64,000 nt of DNA from an uncultured Paracoccus sp. (GCF_947487305.1 NZ_CANKWH010000001.1:124001-188000), one strand, 5' to 3'. Positions 1 through 8,620 are shown, counted from the first letter of the stretch. Notes: generated by a model not told the origin, from the letters alone. Made by a program: numbers and translations.

Positions 1-841
1 TCTGGCCAAGCTCGGGGAAGGCGGCATCCTTGGCGATCAGCCCGGCAGCCAGTGCCGCGCGCAGCTCGCCCAGATCGCGGGTCTGGCTGAGCCGGTCGGC
101 GACATAGAGATCGGCGCGGTCCAGCGCACGGGGATCAAGCTCGTTCTTGCCCGGCTGGTCGCTGCCCATGGCGGTCACATGCTGGCCGGGGCGCAGCCAG
201 TCGGCGCGCAGGATCGGGGTGGTCGCGGGGGTGGTGGTGACGATGATATCCGCTGTCGCCACGGCGGCTTCCGGGTCGGCCTCGGCGCGGGTGGGCAGGC
301 CCTCGGCACTCATCTCGGCGGCCAGCGCGCGGGCCTTGACGGGATCGCGCGCCCAGATCGTGGCCTCGGTGATCGGGCGCACCAGCCGCAGCGCCTGAAG
401 CTGCTTCCGCGCCTGCAGACCCGCACCGAAGATTGTGGCGCGGCTGGCATCCTCCCGCGCGAGGTGGCGCGCCGCCACGCCCCCCGCCGCCGCCGTGCGC
501 AGGTCGGTCAGATAGCCATTGTCCAAGAGCACCGCCTGCACCCGCCCGGTGTCCGAGGACAGCACCACCATCAGCCCCGAAGTGGAGGGCAGACCCTTCG
601 ACGGGTTGTCAAAGAAGCCCGGCGAGATCTTCACCGCGAAGCCCGGCAGGCCGGGCACGAAGGCGGTTTTCACATCCACCTCGCCATTTGCCTGCGGCAG
701 ATGCATCGACAGGATCGGCGGCATCACCACCTCGCCCATGGCCAGCGTGGCGAAGGCGGATTCGATCACGTCGATCAGGCTCGCGTCGAGATGGATGCGC
801 TCGCGCAGCTTTGTCTCGGTCAGGATCAGGATCTCGCTCAT
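1..841 (-). CDS. eutC: Ornithine cyclodeaminase-family protein EutC (3' end outside window)
   Basis: Member of the ornithine cyclodeaminase/mu-crystallin family, identified as EutC of the ectoine catabolic pathway. The protein begins MSEILILTETKLRERIHLDA. It contains VMPPILSMHLPQANGEVDVK, the substrate and cofactor region typical of the family, followed by the start of the NAD-binding Rossmann fold (ATIFGAGLQA). About 280 residues are present; the family is about 330, so roughly 50 C-terminal residues lie left of base 1. The ATG overlaps the eutB stop by 4 bp, which suggests translational coupling. EutB and EutC are proposed to act on intermediates downstream of 5-hydroxyectoine. The exact reaction is inferred from gene neighbourhood, not from the sequence. 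Confidence 0.9.
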   Translation of the reverse strand, partial: MSEILILTETKLRERIHLDASLIDVIESAFATLAMGEVVMPPILSMHLPQANGEVDVKTAFVPGLPGFAVKISPGFFDNPSKGLPSTSGLMVVLSSDTGRVQAVLLDNGYLTDLRTAAAGGVAARHLAREDASRATIFGAGLQARKQLQALRLVRPITEATIWARDPVKARALAAEMSAEGLPTRAEADPEAAVATADIIVTTTPATTPILRADWLRPGQHVTAMGSDQPGKNELDPRALDRADLYVADRLSQTRDLGELRAALAAGLIAKDAAFPELGQ

Positions 842-1791
842 CTTGCGCCCCTCACGATGGCGGCGTGGCGGGACGGGTCGATATTGCCGCCCGAGAGGAT
901 CAGGACCAGCGGGCCGGGGACGCGCAGCTTGCCGGCAAGGATCGCCCCTGCCCCCACAGCCGCCGCGCCTTCGACCGTCTCGCCGTCCTCCAGCGCCAGA
1001 TGGCGGATGCCGGCGGCGATTTCGGCCTCGGTCACGAGGATCAGCTCGTCCATCAGGTCGCGGACCATCGGGAAGGTCAGGCGATTGCCTTGCCCGATGC
1101 CGCCGCCAAGGCTGTCGGCCAGCGTCTCGAGTTCCTCGACCTCGACCGGATGCCCGGCGGTCAGGCTGGCGGCCATGGCCGCCCCGCGCTCCATGCTGAT
1201 GCCGATGATGCGGATGCCGGGGTTCAGCGCCTTGGCGGCGGCGGCGACCCCCGCCAGCAGCCCGCCACCCGAAAGCGGCACGGCAATCGCCGCGGCATCG
1301 GGGATCTGCGCGAGGATCTCCAGCCCCAGTGTCCCTTGCCCCGCGATCACATCGGCATGGTCAAAGGGCGGAATCAGGGCAAAGCCCTCGTCGCGCTGCA
1401 AGCGCCGGGCCTCGGCAAAGGCTGCGTCCTGGCTGGCACCAATGATGCGCGCCTCGGCCCCCAAGGCAGCGATCGCGTCGAGCTTGTTCCGCGGCACCAA
1501 GGACGAGACGCAGATGATCGCCGGCAGCCCCCGCGCCCGCGCCGCATGGGCCAGCGCGCGGCCGTGATTGCCGGTCGAGGCGGTGGTGACGCCCGCCACA
1601 TCCCCCAGCCGCGCCACGGCGTTGCTGGCCCCGCGCAGCTTGAAGGCCCCCGTCAGTTGCTGGTGCTCGCATTTCAGCCAGACCGGCCCGCCCGCCAGCG
1701 CCGACAGGCTGGCCGACGATTTGATCGGGGTCACGCGCACCTGCCCGGCGATGCGATCCCCTGCCGCGCGGATGTCATCGAGGCTCACCAT
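838..1791 (-). CDS. eutB: Threonine dehydratase-like PLP enzyme EutB (hydroxyectoine utilisation)
   Basis: A 317-residue fold-type II PLP enzyme of the serine/threonine dehydratase family. The Schiff-base lysine is K51 in LTGAFKLRGA, and the glycine-rich phosphate-binding loop is SGGGLLAGVA near residue 174. In roseobacters and Sinorhizobium, EutB is encoded with EutA and EutC and is assigned to conversion of 5-hydroxyectoine-derived intermediates towards the ectoine route. Here it overlaps eutA (7 bp) and eutC (4 bp), so the three genes form one tightly coupled operon. A generic catabolic threonine dehydratase would look similar; the context is what decides eutB. Confidence 0.92.
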   Translation of the reverse strand: MVSLDDIRAAGDRIAGQVRVTPIKSSASLSALAGGPVWLKCEHQQLTGAFKLRGASNAVARLGDVAGVTTASTGNHGRALAHAARARGLPAIICVSSLVPRNKLDAIAALGAEARIIGASQDAAFAEARRLQRDEGFALIPPFDHADVIAGQGTLGLEILAQIPDAAAIAVPLSGGGLLAGVAAAAKALNPGIRIIGISMERGAAMAASLTAGHPVEVEELETLADSLGGGIGQGNRLTFPMVRDLMDELILVTEAEIAAGIRHLALEDGETVEGAAAVGAGAILAGKLRVPGPLVLILSGGNIDPSRHAAIVRGAR

Positions 1792-2504
1792 GTCCGCACC
1801 GTCATCAGCCGATAAGGCCCGGCGGCGGCGATGCCCGCCTGATCCAGCATCGACCAGTAGAGCGCCAGATTGGCCGAGAGCACCGGCCTTTGCAGTCGCG
1901 CCTCCAGCCGGGGGATGACGTCCAGCGCGGAGATCGCGGTGCAGGAGAGAAAAAGCGCCTCGGCACCGGGGTGATCGGCCTCCAGCGCGGCCTCCATCAC
2001 CGCCGCCCCATCCAGCCGCGCCATGTCGCGGTCATCGGCATGGCCGAGCGAATGGCGCTTCACCACCGCGATCCCCTGCGCCTTGAAATAATCCGCGACC
2101 GGAGCCGTGGTTTCCGGCAGATAGGGCGTCATCAGCGCGATCTTTTCAACGCGCATCGCCCGGAACGCCCGCACCGCCCCGCCCGCTGGCGTGCTGATCG
2201 GCGCGCGCTTGTCGCCGATCAGCGCGGGCAGGTCATCGCCCAGCACCGCCCCCGCCGAGGTGCAGGCAAAGCCGATCCCCGCAAGCGGCACATCGGGCAC
2301 CAGCAGCGCCGCCGCATCGCGCAGGCGCGGGCCGGTGGCGCGCAGGTTCTCGGGCGTGGTCGGGTTGTCGAAGGCGATGCGGGTCACATGCAGCGCCGTG
2401 CCCTCGGGCATCAGGCGGGCGGCGTCCCGCTCGGTCGTCAGGTCGGTGGCCAGTGCGATGAGGCCGAAGCGCCGGATCGGATCAGGGGGCAGCGCGGCGG
2501 GCAT
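1785..2504 (-). CDS. eutA: Asp/Glu racemase / maleate isomerase-like protein EutA
   Basis: A 239-residue member of the Asp/Glu/hydantoin racemase superfamily (arylmalonate decarboxylase/maleate isomerase branch). The two cysteines of the two-base mechanism are visible in IGFACTSAGAVLG and ALFLSCTAISAL. In ectoine clusters this protein is EutA, thought to act with EutB and EutC in the hydroxyectoine-specific branch. The gene starts one base after the usp stop and runs into eutB with a short overlap. The function is from family and synteny; a stand-alone racemase is unlikely given the neighbours. Confidence 0.9.
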   Translation of the reverse strand: MPAALPPDPIRRFGLIALATDLTTERDAARLMPEGTALHVTRIAFDNPTTPENLRATGPRLRDAAALLVPDVPLAGIGFACTSAGAVLGDDLPALIGDKRAPISTPAGGAVRAFRAMRVEKIALMTPYLPETTAPVADYFKAQGIAVVKRHSLGHADDRDMARLDGAAVMEAALEADHPGAEALFLSCTAISALDVIPRLEARLQRPVLSANLALYWSMLDQAGIAAAGPYRLMTVRTW

Positions 2505-2505
2505 C

Positions 2506-2949
2506 CTAGACCACCAGCACCGGGCAATCGGAGAGACCCGTCACCTTGTGGCTGACCGAGCCCAGCAGATAACCCTCGGTCGAACCCAGCCCGCGCGAGC
2601 CGACAACGATCAGGTCGGCGCCCTTCTCGGCCGCGACCGAGATGATGGTGCGGGCGGGCTGCCCCGCCTTGATGAAGGCCGACACCTTCGCCACGCCGGC
2701 ATCCCTTGCATGGCTTTTGGCGTAATCGGCAGCGTTGCGGGCGGTGTCGCGCATGGCCGCGTCCAGGTTGCCGCCCGGCTCCAGCGCACCGCGCACCATC
2801 GAGATCGAGGCCTCGAGCATGGAATGATGGCGATAGACGGTCAGTATCACCAGCGCCGCGCCGGTCAGCTTGGCCAGTTCAGCGGCCTTCTCCAGCGCGC
2901 GCTCGGCACCGACTGAACCGTCATAGGCGATCAGGATCTTCCGGAACAT
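2506..2949 (-). CDS. usp: Universal stress protein UspA-family, ectoine-cluster associated
   Basis: A 147-residue single-domain universal stress protein. The start MFRKILIAYDGSVGAERALEKA gives the first strand and conserved Asp. The C-terminal nucleotide-binding signature G-2X-G-9X-G(S) is seen in IVVGSRGLGSTEGYLLGSVS. A TeaD-type UspA protein commonly accompanies ectoine TRAP transporters and binds ATP to tune uptake. It lies 9 bp downstream of the large permease gene and 1 bp upstream of eutA, so it is co-transcribed with both import and breakdown genes. Confidence 0.93.
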   Translation of the reverse strand: MFRKILIAYDGSVGAERALEKAAELAKLTGAALVILTVYRHHSMLEASISMVRGALEPGGNLDAAMRDTARNAADYAKSHARDAGVAKVSAFIKAGQPARTIISVAAEKGADLIVVGSRGLGSTEGYLLGSVSHKVTGLSDCPVLVV

Positions 2950-2958
2950 CGCCGCCCC

Positions 2959-4245
2959 CTATTTCGCAAAGGCCAGGTCACGCAGGAACAGCGCGATCTG
3001 CGGAAAGAAGATCAGCGCCACCGAGACGCCCAGCAGCATGATGATGAAGGGCGGCGTGCCGCGCACCACCTCGGCATAGGGGCGCTTGAATATGGCGATG
3101 GCGGTGAAGATGTCGCAACCGAAGGGCGGCGTGGCGCTGCCGATGGCGACCTGCAGGGTGATGATGGTGCCGACCAGCACCGGGTCGAGACCGACCGAGT
3201 TCACCACCGGGGCAAAGATCGGCACGAGGATCAGGATCACCACGATCGGATCGACGAACATGCAGCCGATGAAGAAGGCGATGGAGATGGTGAAAAGGAC
3301 GCCGTAAGGCCCCATGCTGTCGATGCCGATGCCGCCAAGGATCGCCTGCGGGATCTGCGCGAAGCTGATGACATAGGAAAACGCAGCCCCTGCCCCGACG
3401 AGGATGAAGACCACGGCGGTGATGAGGCCTGTGGATTTCGCCGTCTGGTACAGCTGGCGCAGGTTCATCTCGCGGAAGACCACCATTTCCAGAAACAGCG
3501 CGTAGAGGACGCAGGCGGCGGCGGCCTCGGTCGGCGAGAAGATGCCGCCATAGATGCCGCCGACGATGATCAGCGGAAAGCCCAAGGGCCACAGCGCCCG
3601 GCGCAACGCCGCCACGCGCTCGGCCCAGCTGGCCTTGGGTTCGGTGGGGACGTTGTTGCGGATGGCATAGATGTAGGAATAGATCGAGAACAGCACGAGG
3701 ATCAGCAGCCCCGGCCCGATCCCGGCGATGAACAGCTCGGAAATCGAGGTGCCCGAGACGACGCCATAGATGATCATGCCGATGGAGGGCGGGATCAGGA
3801 AGGCGATGTCCGAGGCATTGATGATCAGCGCCAGAACGAAGCTGTCATTGTAGCCCGCCTTCAGCATCCGTGGCCTCAGCGGCCCGCCGACCGCGACGAC
3901 AGTGGCCTGTGTCGAACCCGAGACCGCGCCGAAGAGGGTGCAGGCGGTGGCGGTCGAGATCGCCAGCCCGCCCCGGATATGGCCGACAAAGGCCATGACC
4001 AGATCGATCAGCCGGTTGGCCGACTGGCCGCGGGTCATGATATCGGCGGCGAAGATGAACATTGGCACGGCGATCAGGCTGGCGGGGCGGATGCCGGCGA
4101 GGATCTGCTGGACCATCGTGTCCAGCTGTCCGAAGCCACCGAAAAGCGCGATGAAGCCGATCAGCGCGCCCATGAGCAGCGGGATCATCATCGGGAAACC
4201 GATCAGCAAGAGCACGATCATCGAACCGAAGATGGCATAGGCCAT
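2959..4245 (-). CDS. uehC: TRAP transporter large permease (DctM family), ectoine uptake UehC
   Basis: A 428-residue polytopic membrane protein of the TRAP large-subunit (DctM) family. It has about 12 hydrophobic segments and the family-typical stretches IRPASLIAVPMFIFAADIM, SGSTQATVVAVGG and IGSATPPFGCDIF. It forms the Na+-driven transmembrane channel with UehB and receives substrate from the periplasmic protein UehA. Its start is 3 bp after the uehB stop. The substrate, ectoine/5-hydroxyectoine, is inferred from the linked eut genes and enuR. Confidence 0.93.
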   Translation of the reverse strand: MAYAIFGSMIVLLLIGFPMMIPLLMGALIGFIALFGGFGQLDTMVQQILAGIRPASLIAVPMFIFAADIMTRGQSANRLIDLVMAFVGHIRGGLAISTATACTLFGAVSGSTQATVVAVGGPLRPRMLKAGYNDSFVLALIINASDIAFLIPPSIGMIIYGVVSGTSISELFIAGIGPGLLILVLFSIYSYIYAIRNNVPTEPKASWAERVAALRRALWPLGFPLIIVGGIYGGIFSPTEAAAACVLYALFLEMVVFREMNLRQLYQTAKSTGLITAVVFILVGAGAAFSYVISFAQIPQAILGGIGIDSMGPYGVLFTISIAFFIGCMFVDPIVVILILVPIFAPVVNSVGLDPVLVGTIITLQVAIGSATPPFGCDIFTAIAIFKRPYAEVVRGTPPFIIMLLGVSVALIFFPQIALFLRDLAFAK

Positions 4246-4248
4246 GGC

Positions 4249-4878
4249 TCAGACCTCCTCCTCGCGGCTGTCGTCATAGCCCTCGATGACCGAGGTCGAC
4301 AGCCAGACATCGCGGTCGATCAGGTTCTTGATGGCGGTCAGCGCGTATTGCAGACCGGTCAGCAGGAACCCCAGCGGCACCCAGACGATGATCCACCATT
4401 GCGGGATCTGCAGCGCGGGCAAGAGCCGGCCCCGGCTCATCTGCGCCATCAGGTAGTCGAAGGAATACCAGCTGAGCAGGAACATCATCGCGGCGGTAAT
4501 TGCCGCGATCGCGACCATCATGGTCTTGCGCAGCGCGAAGGGCGCGGCGTCGAAAAAGGCCGACATGCGGATATGCCGACCATGGCGCGCGGCATAGGAA
4601 ATGCCGGCAAAGGTGATCAGAATGATCAGCGCCTGATTGAGTTCCTCGGAAAAGAAAATGCTTTCGCCGAGAAGATAGCGGCCGACGACATTGGCCATGG
4701 TATTCAGGGCCATCAGCAGCACGCCAAGCGCCAGCAGCACCGCCTCGATCCGTGCGATCACCACATCGATCACCCCCAGTGGCCCGGGCAGGCCCGAGAC
4801 ATATCGGGAATCGTCGATATCGTCATCACTGGCCGAGATCATCTCGGGGATGGCGGCGGGCTTGTCGTGCAGGGTCAT
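4249..4878 (-). CDS. uehB: TRAP transporter small permease (DctQ family), UehB
   Basis: A 209-residue DctQ-type small TRAP subunit with four predicted hydrophobic segments (for example [20 protein letters not shown] and [19 protein letters not shown]). The hydrophilic N-terminus of about 35 residues and the acidic tail ending DDSREEEV are cytoplasmic by family analogy. It sits between the binding-protein gene (77 bp upstream, with a hairpin between) and the large permease gene (3 bp downstream), the normal order of a TRAP operon. Confidence 0.92.
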   Translation of the reverse strand: MTLHDKPAAIPEMISASDDDIDDSRYVSGLPGPLGVIDVVIARIEAVLLALGVLLMALNTMANVVGRYLLGESIFFSEELNQALIILITFAGISYAARHGRHIRMSAFFDAAPFALRKTMMVAIAAITAAMMFLLSWYSFDYLMAQMSRGRLLPALQIPQWWIIVWVPLGFLLTGLQYALTAIKNLIDRDVWLSTSVIEGYDDSREEEV

Positions 4879-4921
4879 CGGGTCGCGCCTCGTGAGTGGT
4901 GGTGTGTCAGAGGACGGGTCA

Positions 4922-4943
4922 GGCCCGGCCCGAAGGCCGGACC
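4922..4943 (-). terminator. Strong UUCG-loop hairpin between uehA and uehB
   Basis: A nine-base-pair GC stem closed by a TTCG tetraloop (minus-strand reading). It lies 12 bp after the uehA stop and before uehB. No U-run follows, so it is not a canonical intrinsic terminator. Hairpins in this position often protect the upstream binding-protein mRNA or cause partial attenuation, so that binding protein exceeds permease. The structure is read directly; the role is inferred. Confidence 0.6.
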
Positions 4944-4955
4944 CGCTGACAGGGA

Positions 4956-5966
4956 TCAGCCGCCAGCAGCGGCGGCCAGATCGGCCTTCATCTGGTCCAG
5001 AATGGCCTGCGCCTGCGCGCCACCGATCTCGAGGAACTTGGCCTCGACCGCCTCGGCCGTGGCCTTGAAGGGCGCGCGCTGGTCTTCGGTCAGCGTGGTG
5101 ACGGTCATCTCGGGCTTGGCCGCCTGGATCTTCTCGACCGATTCCTCGGTCAGCCCGGTCTGGTATTCGATGATATAGTCGAAGGCGGCGGCGGTGGCGT
5201 TCCGGATGACGGTCTTTTCCTCATCGCTGAGGCCGTCGAAGAATTCCTTGTTGGCCATGACGGCGGTGGTGAAATTGTTGTGCCCGGCGCGGGTGATGTA
5301 ATCCGTCACCTCGTACATCTTGGTCGATTCGATGAAGAAGGCCGGGTTTTCCTGCCCCTGGATGATGCCGGTCTGCAGCGCGCCATAGACCTCGCCCCAA
5401 GGCAGCGGCGTCGGCGTGGCGCCGAAGGCCTTGTAGCTTTCGACCAGCAGCGGGTTGGTCATCACCCGGAACTTCACCTCGTTCAGATCCGCCGGGCTGG
5501 CCACCGCCTTGGTCGTGGTCATCATCACCTCGCCCTCGGGGAACATGGTCAGCAGTTCCAGCCCCTGATCGGCATAGAGCGGCGGGAACAGCTCGTGGAT
5601 GGCCTTGGAATTGCGGAAGAAGCTCACCAGCTGGTCCTGGTCGGCAGGCAGCAGGTAGGGAACGAAGAAGACCTGCGCCTCGGGGATCAGCGCGCCGGTG
5701 AAACCGGGCGACTGGTCGACGAATTGCAGGATGCCCGATTGCGCCTGTTCCATGATGTCGGCGCTTTCCCCCAGCGTGCCGAAGGGGAACAATTGCACCT
5801 TGTGATCGGAATTGGCCTCGACCTCTTCCTTGAACTTCTGGGCATATTTGCCCTGAACCTCTTCCATCGCCTCCTCGAAGGCATAGCGCCAGGTATCGGC
5901 AGCGGCCGCGCCTGCGCCGAGGATCAGCGCGGTCAGACTGGCAGTGGCAAAAGCCTTGTAATGCAT
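4956..5966 (-). CDS. uehA: TRAP transporter periplasmic substrate-binding protein UehA (ectoine)
   Basis: A 336-residue DctP-family solute-binding protein. The ATG at 5966 is chosen because AGGAGG lies 7 bases upstream and a clean signal peptide follows ([20 protein letters not shown], cleaved around AAA-D). The family core is seen in [52 protein letters not shown] and [14 protein letters not shown]. It captures ectoine/hydroxyectoine in the periplasm and delivers them to UehBC. It is the first gene of the operon, directly downstream of the AT-rich promoter region at 6076-6118. Confidence 0.93.
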   Translation of the reverse strand: MHYKAFATASLTALILGAGAAAADTWRYAFEEAMEEVQGKYAQKFKEEVEANSDHKVQLFPFGTLGESADIMEQAQSGILQFVDQSPGFTGALIPEAQVFFVPYLLPADQDQLVSFFRNSKAIHELFPPLYADQGLELLTMFPEGEVMMTTTKAVASPADLNEVKFRVMTNPLLVESYKAFGATPTPLPWGEVYGALQTGIIQGQENPAFFIESTKMYEVTDYITRAGHNNFTTAVMANKEFFDGLSDEEKTVIRNATAAAFDYIIEYQTGLTEESVEKIQAAKPEMTVTTLTEDQRAPFKATAEAVEAKFLEIGGAQAQAILDQMKADLAAAAGG

Positions 5967-6075
5967 GGTTTTTCCTCCTGTTCTGGGCGGCGCAATCGCA
6001 GTCGCTGCGCGCCTCTGGTTTGCAGGATTCGGGCCGGTTTTCGCCCGATCTGGCTGGCCCCAGAACATGCGCCCG

Positions 6076-6118
6076 GAAAATTACAAGTCAATTTTTATAT
6101 TAAATCATGACAATTTTC
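6076..6118 (-). promoter_or_regulatory. AT-rich ueh-eut promoter and candidate EnuR operator
   Basis: A sharply AT-rich island in GC-rich DNA between enuR and uehA, about 110-150 bp upstream of the uehA start. It is bounded by an inverted repeat GAAAATT (6076-6082) and AATTTTC (6112-6118). It contains TTGTCA- and TTGACT-like -35 candidates on the minus strand. EnuR is a repressor known to bind an inverted repeat overlapping the uehABC promoter in Ruegeria. Operator identity here is inferred from position and symmetry. Confidence 0.6.
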
Positions 6119-6148
6119 AGGGATGCGAGGCCCACCGGAAATGCGGTT

Positions 6149-7513
6149 TCAGCCCGCCGGCAGCAGCCGTGCCAGCGTGGTCAGCCCCTGTTCCAGATCG
6201 GGCAGGCTCGCCCCGCCAAGCGAGACACGCAGCGCCGGGGTGGTGTCGGTGACGGCAAAGCCCGCGCCGGGGGCCAGCGCCACGTCCTGTTCCAGCGCAT
6301 CGGCCAGCAGCGCGCGTTCATCGCTGTCCTCGGGCAAGGGCAGCCAGCGGTGCAGCCCATGCGGAAAGCCCTGCCCTGCGCCTGCCAGAAGCCGCTGCGC
6401 CAGCCGGTTCCGCGCCGACAGTTCCGCCCGCTGCGCCGCCAGAAGCCGGTCGGCGATGCCGCTCTCGATCCAGTCCTTGGCGATCTCGGCCATCAAGGGT
6501 GTGGTCATCCATGAAATCGACAGATGCCGGTTCAGCGCCTGCCGCGCCTGCCGCTCGGGCATGACGAGAAACCCAAGGCGCAGGCCGGGTGACAGGCTTT
6601 TCGACAGGCCGGTGAAATAGAAGCTGCGCTCGGGCGCGAAACTGGACACGGGCGGCGGACGGCGCGGCGAGACCGGGCCGGTGGCGTCGTTCTCGAGGAT
6701 CGTCAGACCCGCAAGCGCCGCAGCCTCGGCCAGCGCCTCGCGACGCTCGCGGTCGATGATCCGGGCGAAGGGACCGGCGCCCGAGGGCAGAAGGAATACC
6801 GCCGTCATCCGCCCGGCCGAAGCCCGCGCCGCCGCCAGCAGCGCCTCGGGCAGCATCCCGCGCTCGTCGCCCTCGATGCCGCGCAACTGGGCGTGCAGAT
6901 ATTGCGCCGCCGGCTTCAGCGTGTGGCAGGTCGAGCTTTCGGTGGCAATGATCTCGCCCGGCTTCACCGCCGTCATCAGCGCCACGAACATCGCGGGCGT
7001 TGTGCCATTGGTGATCAGGATGCGCTGCGACGGCACCACCATGCCGCAGCGCGCCAGCCAGCCCGCCGCCATCCCGGCATAGCGGGTCATCGTCTGGCGC
7101 GGACGAAAGGACAGCATGGCCGGGTCGGGCAGCCGGTCGGCCAGCCGGTGCAGGCTGTCGCGCCAGGCCTCGGCGATCAGCGGCAGGCTGACCGGGGTCA
7201 TCATCGAGAGATCAATCGGCTGGCGGCCCTCGGGCGCGCGATACCACGGCACCTCGACCACCTCGCGCGGGCCCGATTTCACGAAACTGCCCCGCCCCAC
7301 CTGCCCCGAGATCAGGTCGGCCCGGATCAGTTCCTCATAGGCGCGGCTGACGGTCTGGACCGAAACCCCCAGCTTCCAGGCCAGATCACGATGCGGCGGC
7401 AGCCGGTCGCCGGGACGCAGGTTCCCGGCATCGATGGCCGCGGCAATGCCCTGCGCCAGACTGCGATAGGCCGGGCGGGTGATGTCAGAACGGGTCAGGG
7501 GCCAATGCGACAT
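6149..7513 (-). CDS. enuR: MocR/GntR-type transcriptional regulator EnuR of ectoine catabolism
   Basis: A 454-residue MocR-family regulator. Residues 10-80 form a GntR winged helix (AYRSLAQGIAAAIDAGNLRP, LAWKLGVSVQTVSRAYEEL). Residues 100-450 form a fold-type I aminotransferase-like domain with the PLP lysine at K305 in TGLSKSLSPGLRLGF. The ATG at 7513 (MSHWPLTRSD) is used because upstream in-frame codons encode atypical basic sequence and would overlap the divergent asnC. EnuR proteins bind PLP and respond to N-alpha-acetyl-diaminobutyrate and diaminobutyrate, derepressing ueh-eut genes. It is upstream of and co-directional with uehA, and divergent from the AsnC gene. Confidence 0.92.
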   Translation of the reverse strand: MSHWPLTRSDITRPAYRSLAQGIAAAIDAGNLRPGDRLPPHRDLAWKLGVSVQTVSRAYEELIRADLISGQVGRGSFVKSGPREVVEVPWYRAPEGRQPIDLSMMTPVSLPLIAEAWRDSLHRLADRLPDPAMLSFRPRQTMTRYAGMAAGWLARCGMVVPSQRILITNGTTPAMFVALMTAVKPGEIIATESSTCHTLKPAAQYLHAQLRGIEGDERGMLPEALLAAARASAGRMTAVFLLPSGAGPFARIIDRERREALAEAAALAGLTILENDATGPVSPRRPPPVSSFAPERSFYFTGLSKSLSPGLRLGFLVMPERQARQALNRHLSISWMTTPLMAEIAKDWIESGIADRLLAAQRAELSARNRLAQRLLAGAGQGFPHGLHRWLPLPEDSDERALLADALEQDVALAPGAGFAVTDTTPALRVSLGGASLPDLEQGLTTLARLLPAG

Positions 7514-7586
7514 GGGCCGAGTGTCGCCCCGGCGCAGGTCCTTGTCCAGAATTGACAAAGCGAAGCCAGCACCCGCAGATGGCCGG

Positions 7587-8066
7587 ATGACCCAGACCCG
7601 CCTTGACGATCGTGACATCGCCATCCTCGCCCTCCTCTCGCGCGAGGGCCGCATCGCCAAGACCGAGCTGGCGGCGCGGGTGAACCTGTCGCCCACGCCC
7701 TGCTGGGAACGGATGAAGCGGCTGGAACAGGCCGGGCTGATCCGCGGCTATCGCGCCGAGATCGATCTGGCCCTGATCGGGCCGCATGTGCAGGTCTTCG
7801 TCACGGTCGAGCTGGACAGCCACAAGGCCGAGAGCTTCCAGACCTTCGAGCGCGTGGTGGCCCGGATGGACCAGGTGACGGGCTGCTGGGCGCTTGGGGG
7901 CGGCCATGACTACCTGATGCAGGTGGTGGCGCGCGACGTGGCGGCATTTCAGAACCTGATGGACGGCTTGCTGGAAAGCCGCGCAGGGGTCAGGCGCTAT
8001 TTCAGCTATATCGTGACGAAGCCGGTGAAGGATCTGCCGCCGGCGCTGGGGTTGCTGGGCGGGTAG
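7587..8066 (+). CDS. asnC: Lrp/AsnC-family regulator of the ectoine cluster
   Basis: A 159-residue Lrp/AsnC regulator. The N-terminal helix-turn-helix is DRDIAILALLSREGRIAKTE followed by ARVNLSPTPCWERMKRLEQ; the C-terminal RAM ligand domain is VFVTVELDS...VTGCWALGGGHDYLMQVVARD. An AsnC/Lrp regulator is a recurrent partner of enuR in ectoine utilisation clusters and is thought to activate. The start at 7587 (MTQTRLDDRD) leaves a 73-bp divergent promoter gap to enuR. Longer in-frame starts overlap enuR and carry non-family sequence. Confidence 0.9.
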   Translation: MTQTRLDDRDIAILALLSREGRIAKTELAARVNLSPTPCWERMKRLEQAGLIRGYRAEIDLALIGPHVQVFVTVELDSHKAESFQTFERVVARMDQVTGCWALGGGHDYLMQVVARDVAAFQNLMDGLLESRAGVRRYFSYIVTKPVKDLPPALGLLGG

Positions 8067-8250
8067 CGCGGCGAAGGGCCAGCGCCGGCCCGTGGGGTCG
8101 CATCGGAACGGTTCGCCGAGGCGGTTTATGGTGCCAAGCCCCTCGCCTGCCGGAACTCGGGACCAGCGGCACCAAAGCGCCAGCCCAGGGTACGGGCCGG
8201 TGCTGGTCCGGGCGGGCTTCGCCCTGGTTCCCGGGCAGGGTCTGCCCTGG
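8067..8250 (+). repeat. Intergenic dispersed repeat, copy A
   Basis: Begins immediately after the asnC stop. Its core (about 8107-8183) matches the interval 38686-38767 closely: a GGTTCGCCG block, TTTATGGTGCCAAG, a CCCTCGC block, GAACTCGGGACCA and CACCAAAGCGCC are shared in the same order. The left edge (a GCGGC...GAGGGC...GCGCC block) is also shared with 32459-32500. An imperfect inverted repeat GGACCAGC...GCTGGTCC spans about 8160-8209, so the RNA could fold. It is not coding: frames through it resemble no family. Confidence 0.7.
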
Positions 8251-8267
8251 GTGGAACAACAAAATGC

Positions 8268-8296
8268 TTGGTCCGAACCGAGACCAATCCCATAAT
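8268..8296 (+). promoter_or_regulatory. Candidate sigma-70-type promoter for the small zinc-ribbon gene
   Basis: TTGGTC (8268-8273) and CATAAT (8291-8296) are separated by exactly 17 bp, ahead of the 93-residue gene at 8339. The -10 matches consensus at 5 of 6 positions, the -35 at 3 of 6. The prediction is from sequence only. Confidence 0.5.
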
Positions 8297-8338
8297 AATC
8301 ACAGACTTGCTCTCGACCGAGAAGGAGGGATGGCAAAA

Positions 8339-8620
8339 ATGATGACTTCGGGAACCGCACCTACCTGTCCGGGCTGTCGGCGCCCCCTCGATGGTGATCC
8401 AAGCGAGCACGAGCAAGTTCGGATGGAACAGGTCGCGTGGGAACGTCAGCGGGACAAGGACTGGCTGGAAATGGATCGCCTGAGGCATGAGATCGCGCTG
8501 AAAAATCTCCGCCAGATCGCAGCGATGCGGAATCCGTCTGCCATGAGTTCCACATGGGTTCTGCTTTTGCTTTTCGCGGTCAGCACGATGATTGGGCTCA
8601 TTCTGGGGCTGTCGTTCTAG
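8339..8620 (+). CDS. Small unknown protein: N-terminal CxxC, C-terminal membrane anchor
   Basis: A 93-residue protein I cannot assign to a family. The start at 8339 (MMTSGTAPTCPGC) is preferred because GAAGGAGGG ends 9 bases before it. An ATG at 8330 would leave no spacing. It has one CPGC knuckle near the N-terminus (half of a zinc ribbon, so it may dimerise), a charged helical middle (MEQVAWERQRDKDWLEMDRL onward) and one C-terminal membrane helix (TWVLLLLFAVSTMIGLILGL). It sits between asnC and ssd, which are adjacent in several roseobacter ectoine clusters. Base composition is less GC-rich than its neighbours, and it has its own promoter-like sequence and a repeat on its left, so it may be an insertion. 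Confidence 0.7.
   Translation: MMTSGTAPTCPGCRRPLDGDPSEHEQVRMEQVAWERQRDKDWLEMDRLRHEIALKNLRQIAAMRNPSAMSSTWVLLLLFAVSTMIGLILGLSF

Noticed and set aside
838..1791. Catabolic threonine dehydratase unrelated to ectoine
   Set aside because: The fold fits, but overlaps with eutA and eutC and linkage to ueh and enuR genes make EutB far more likely.
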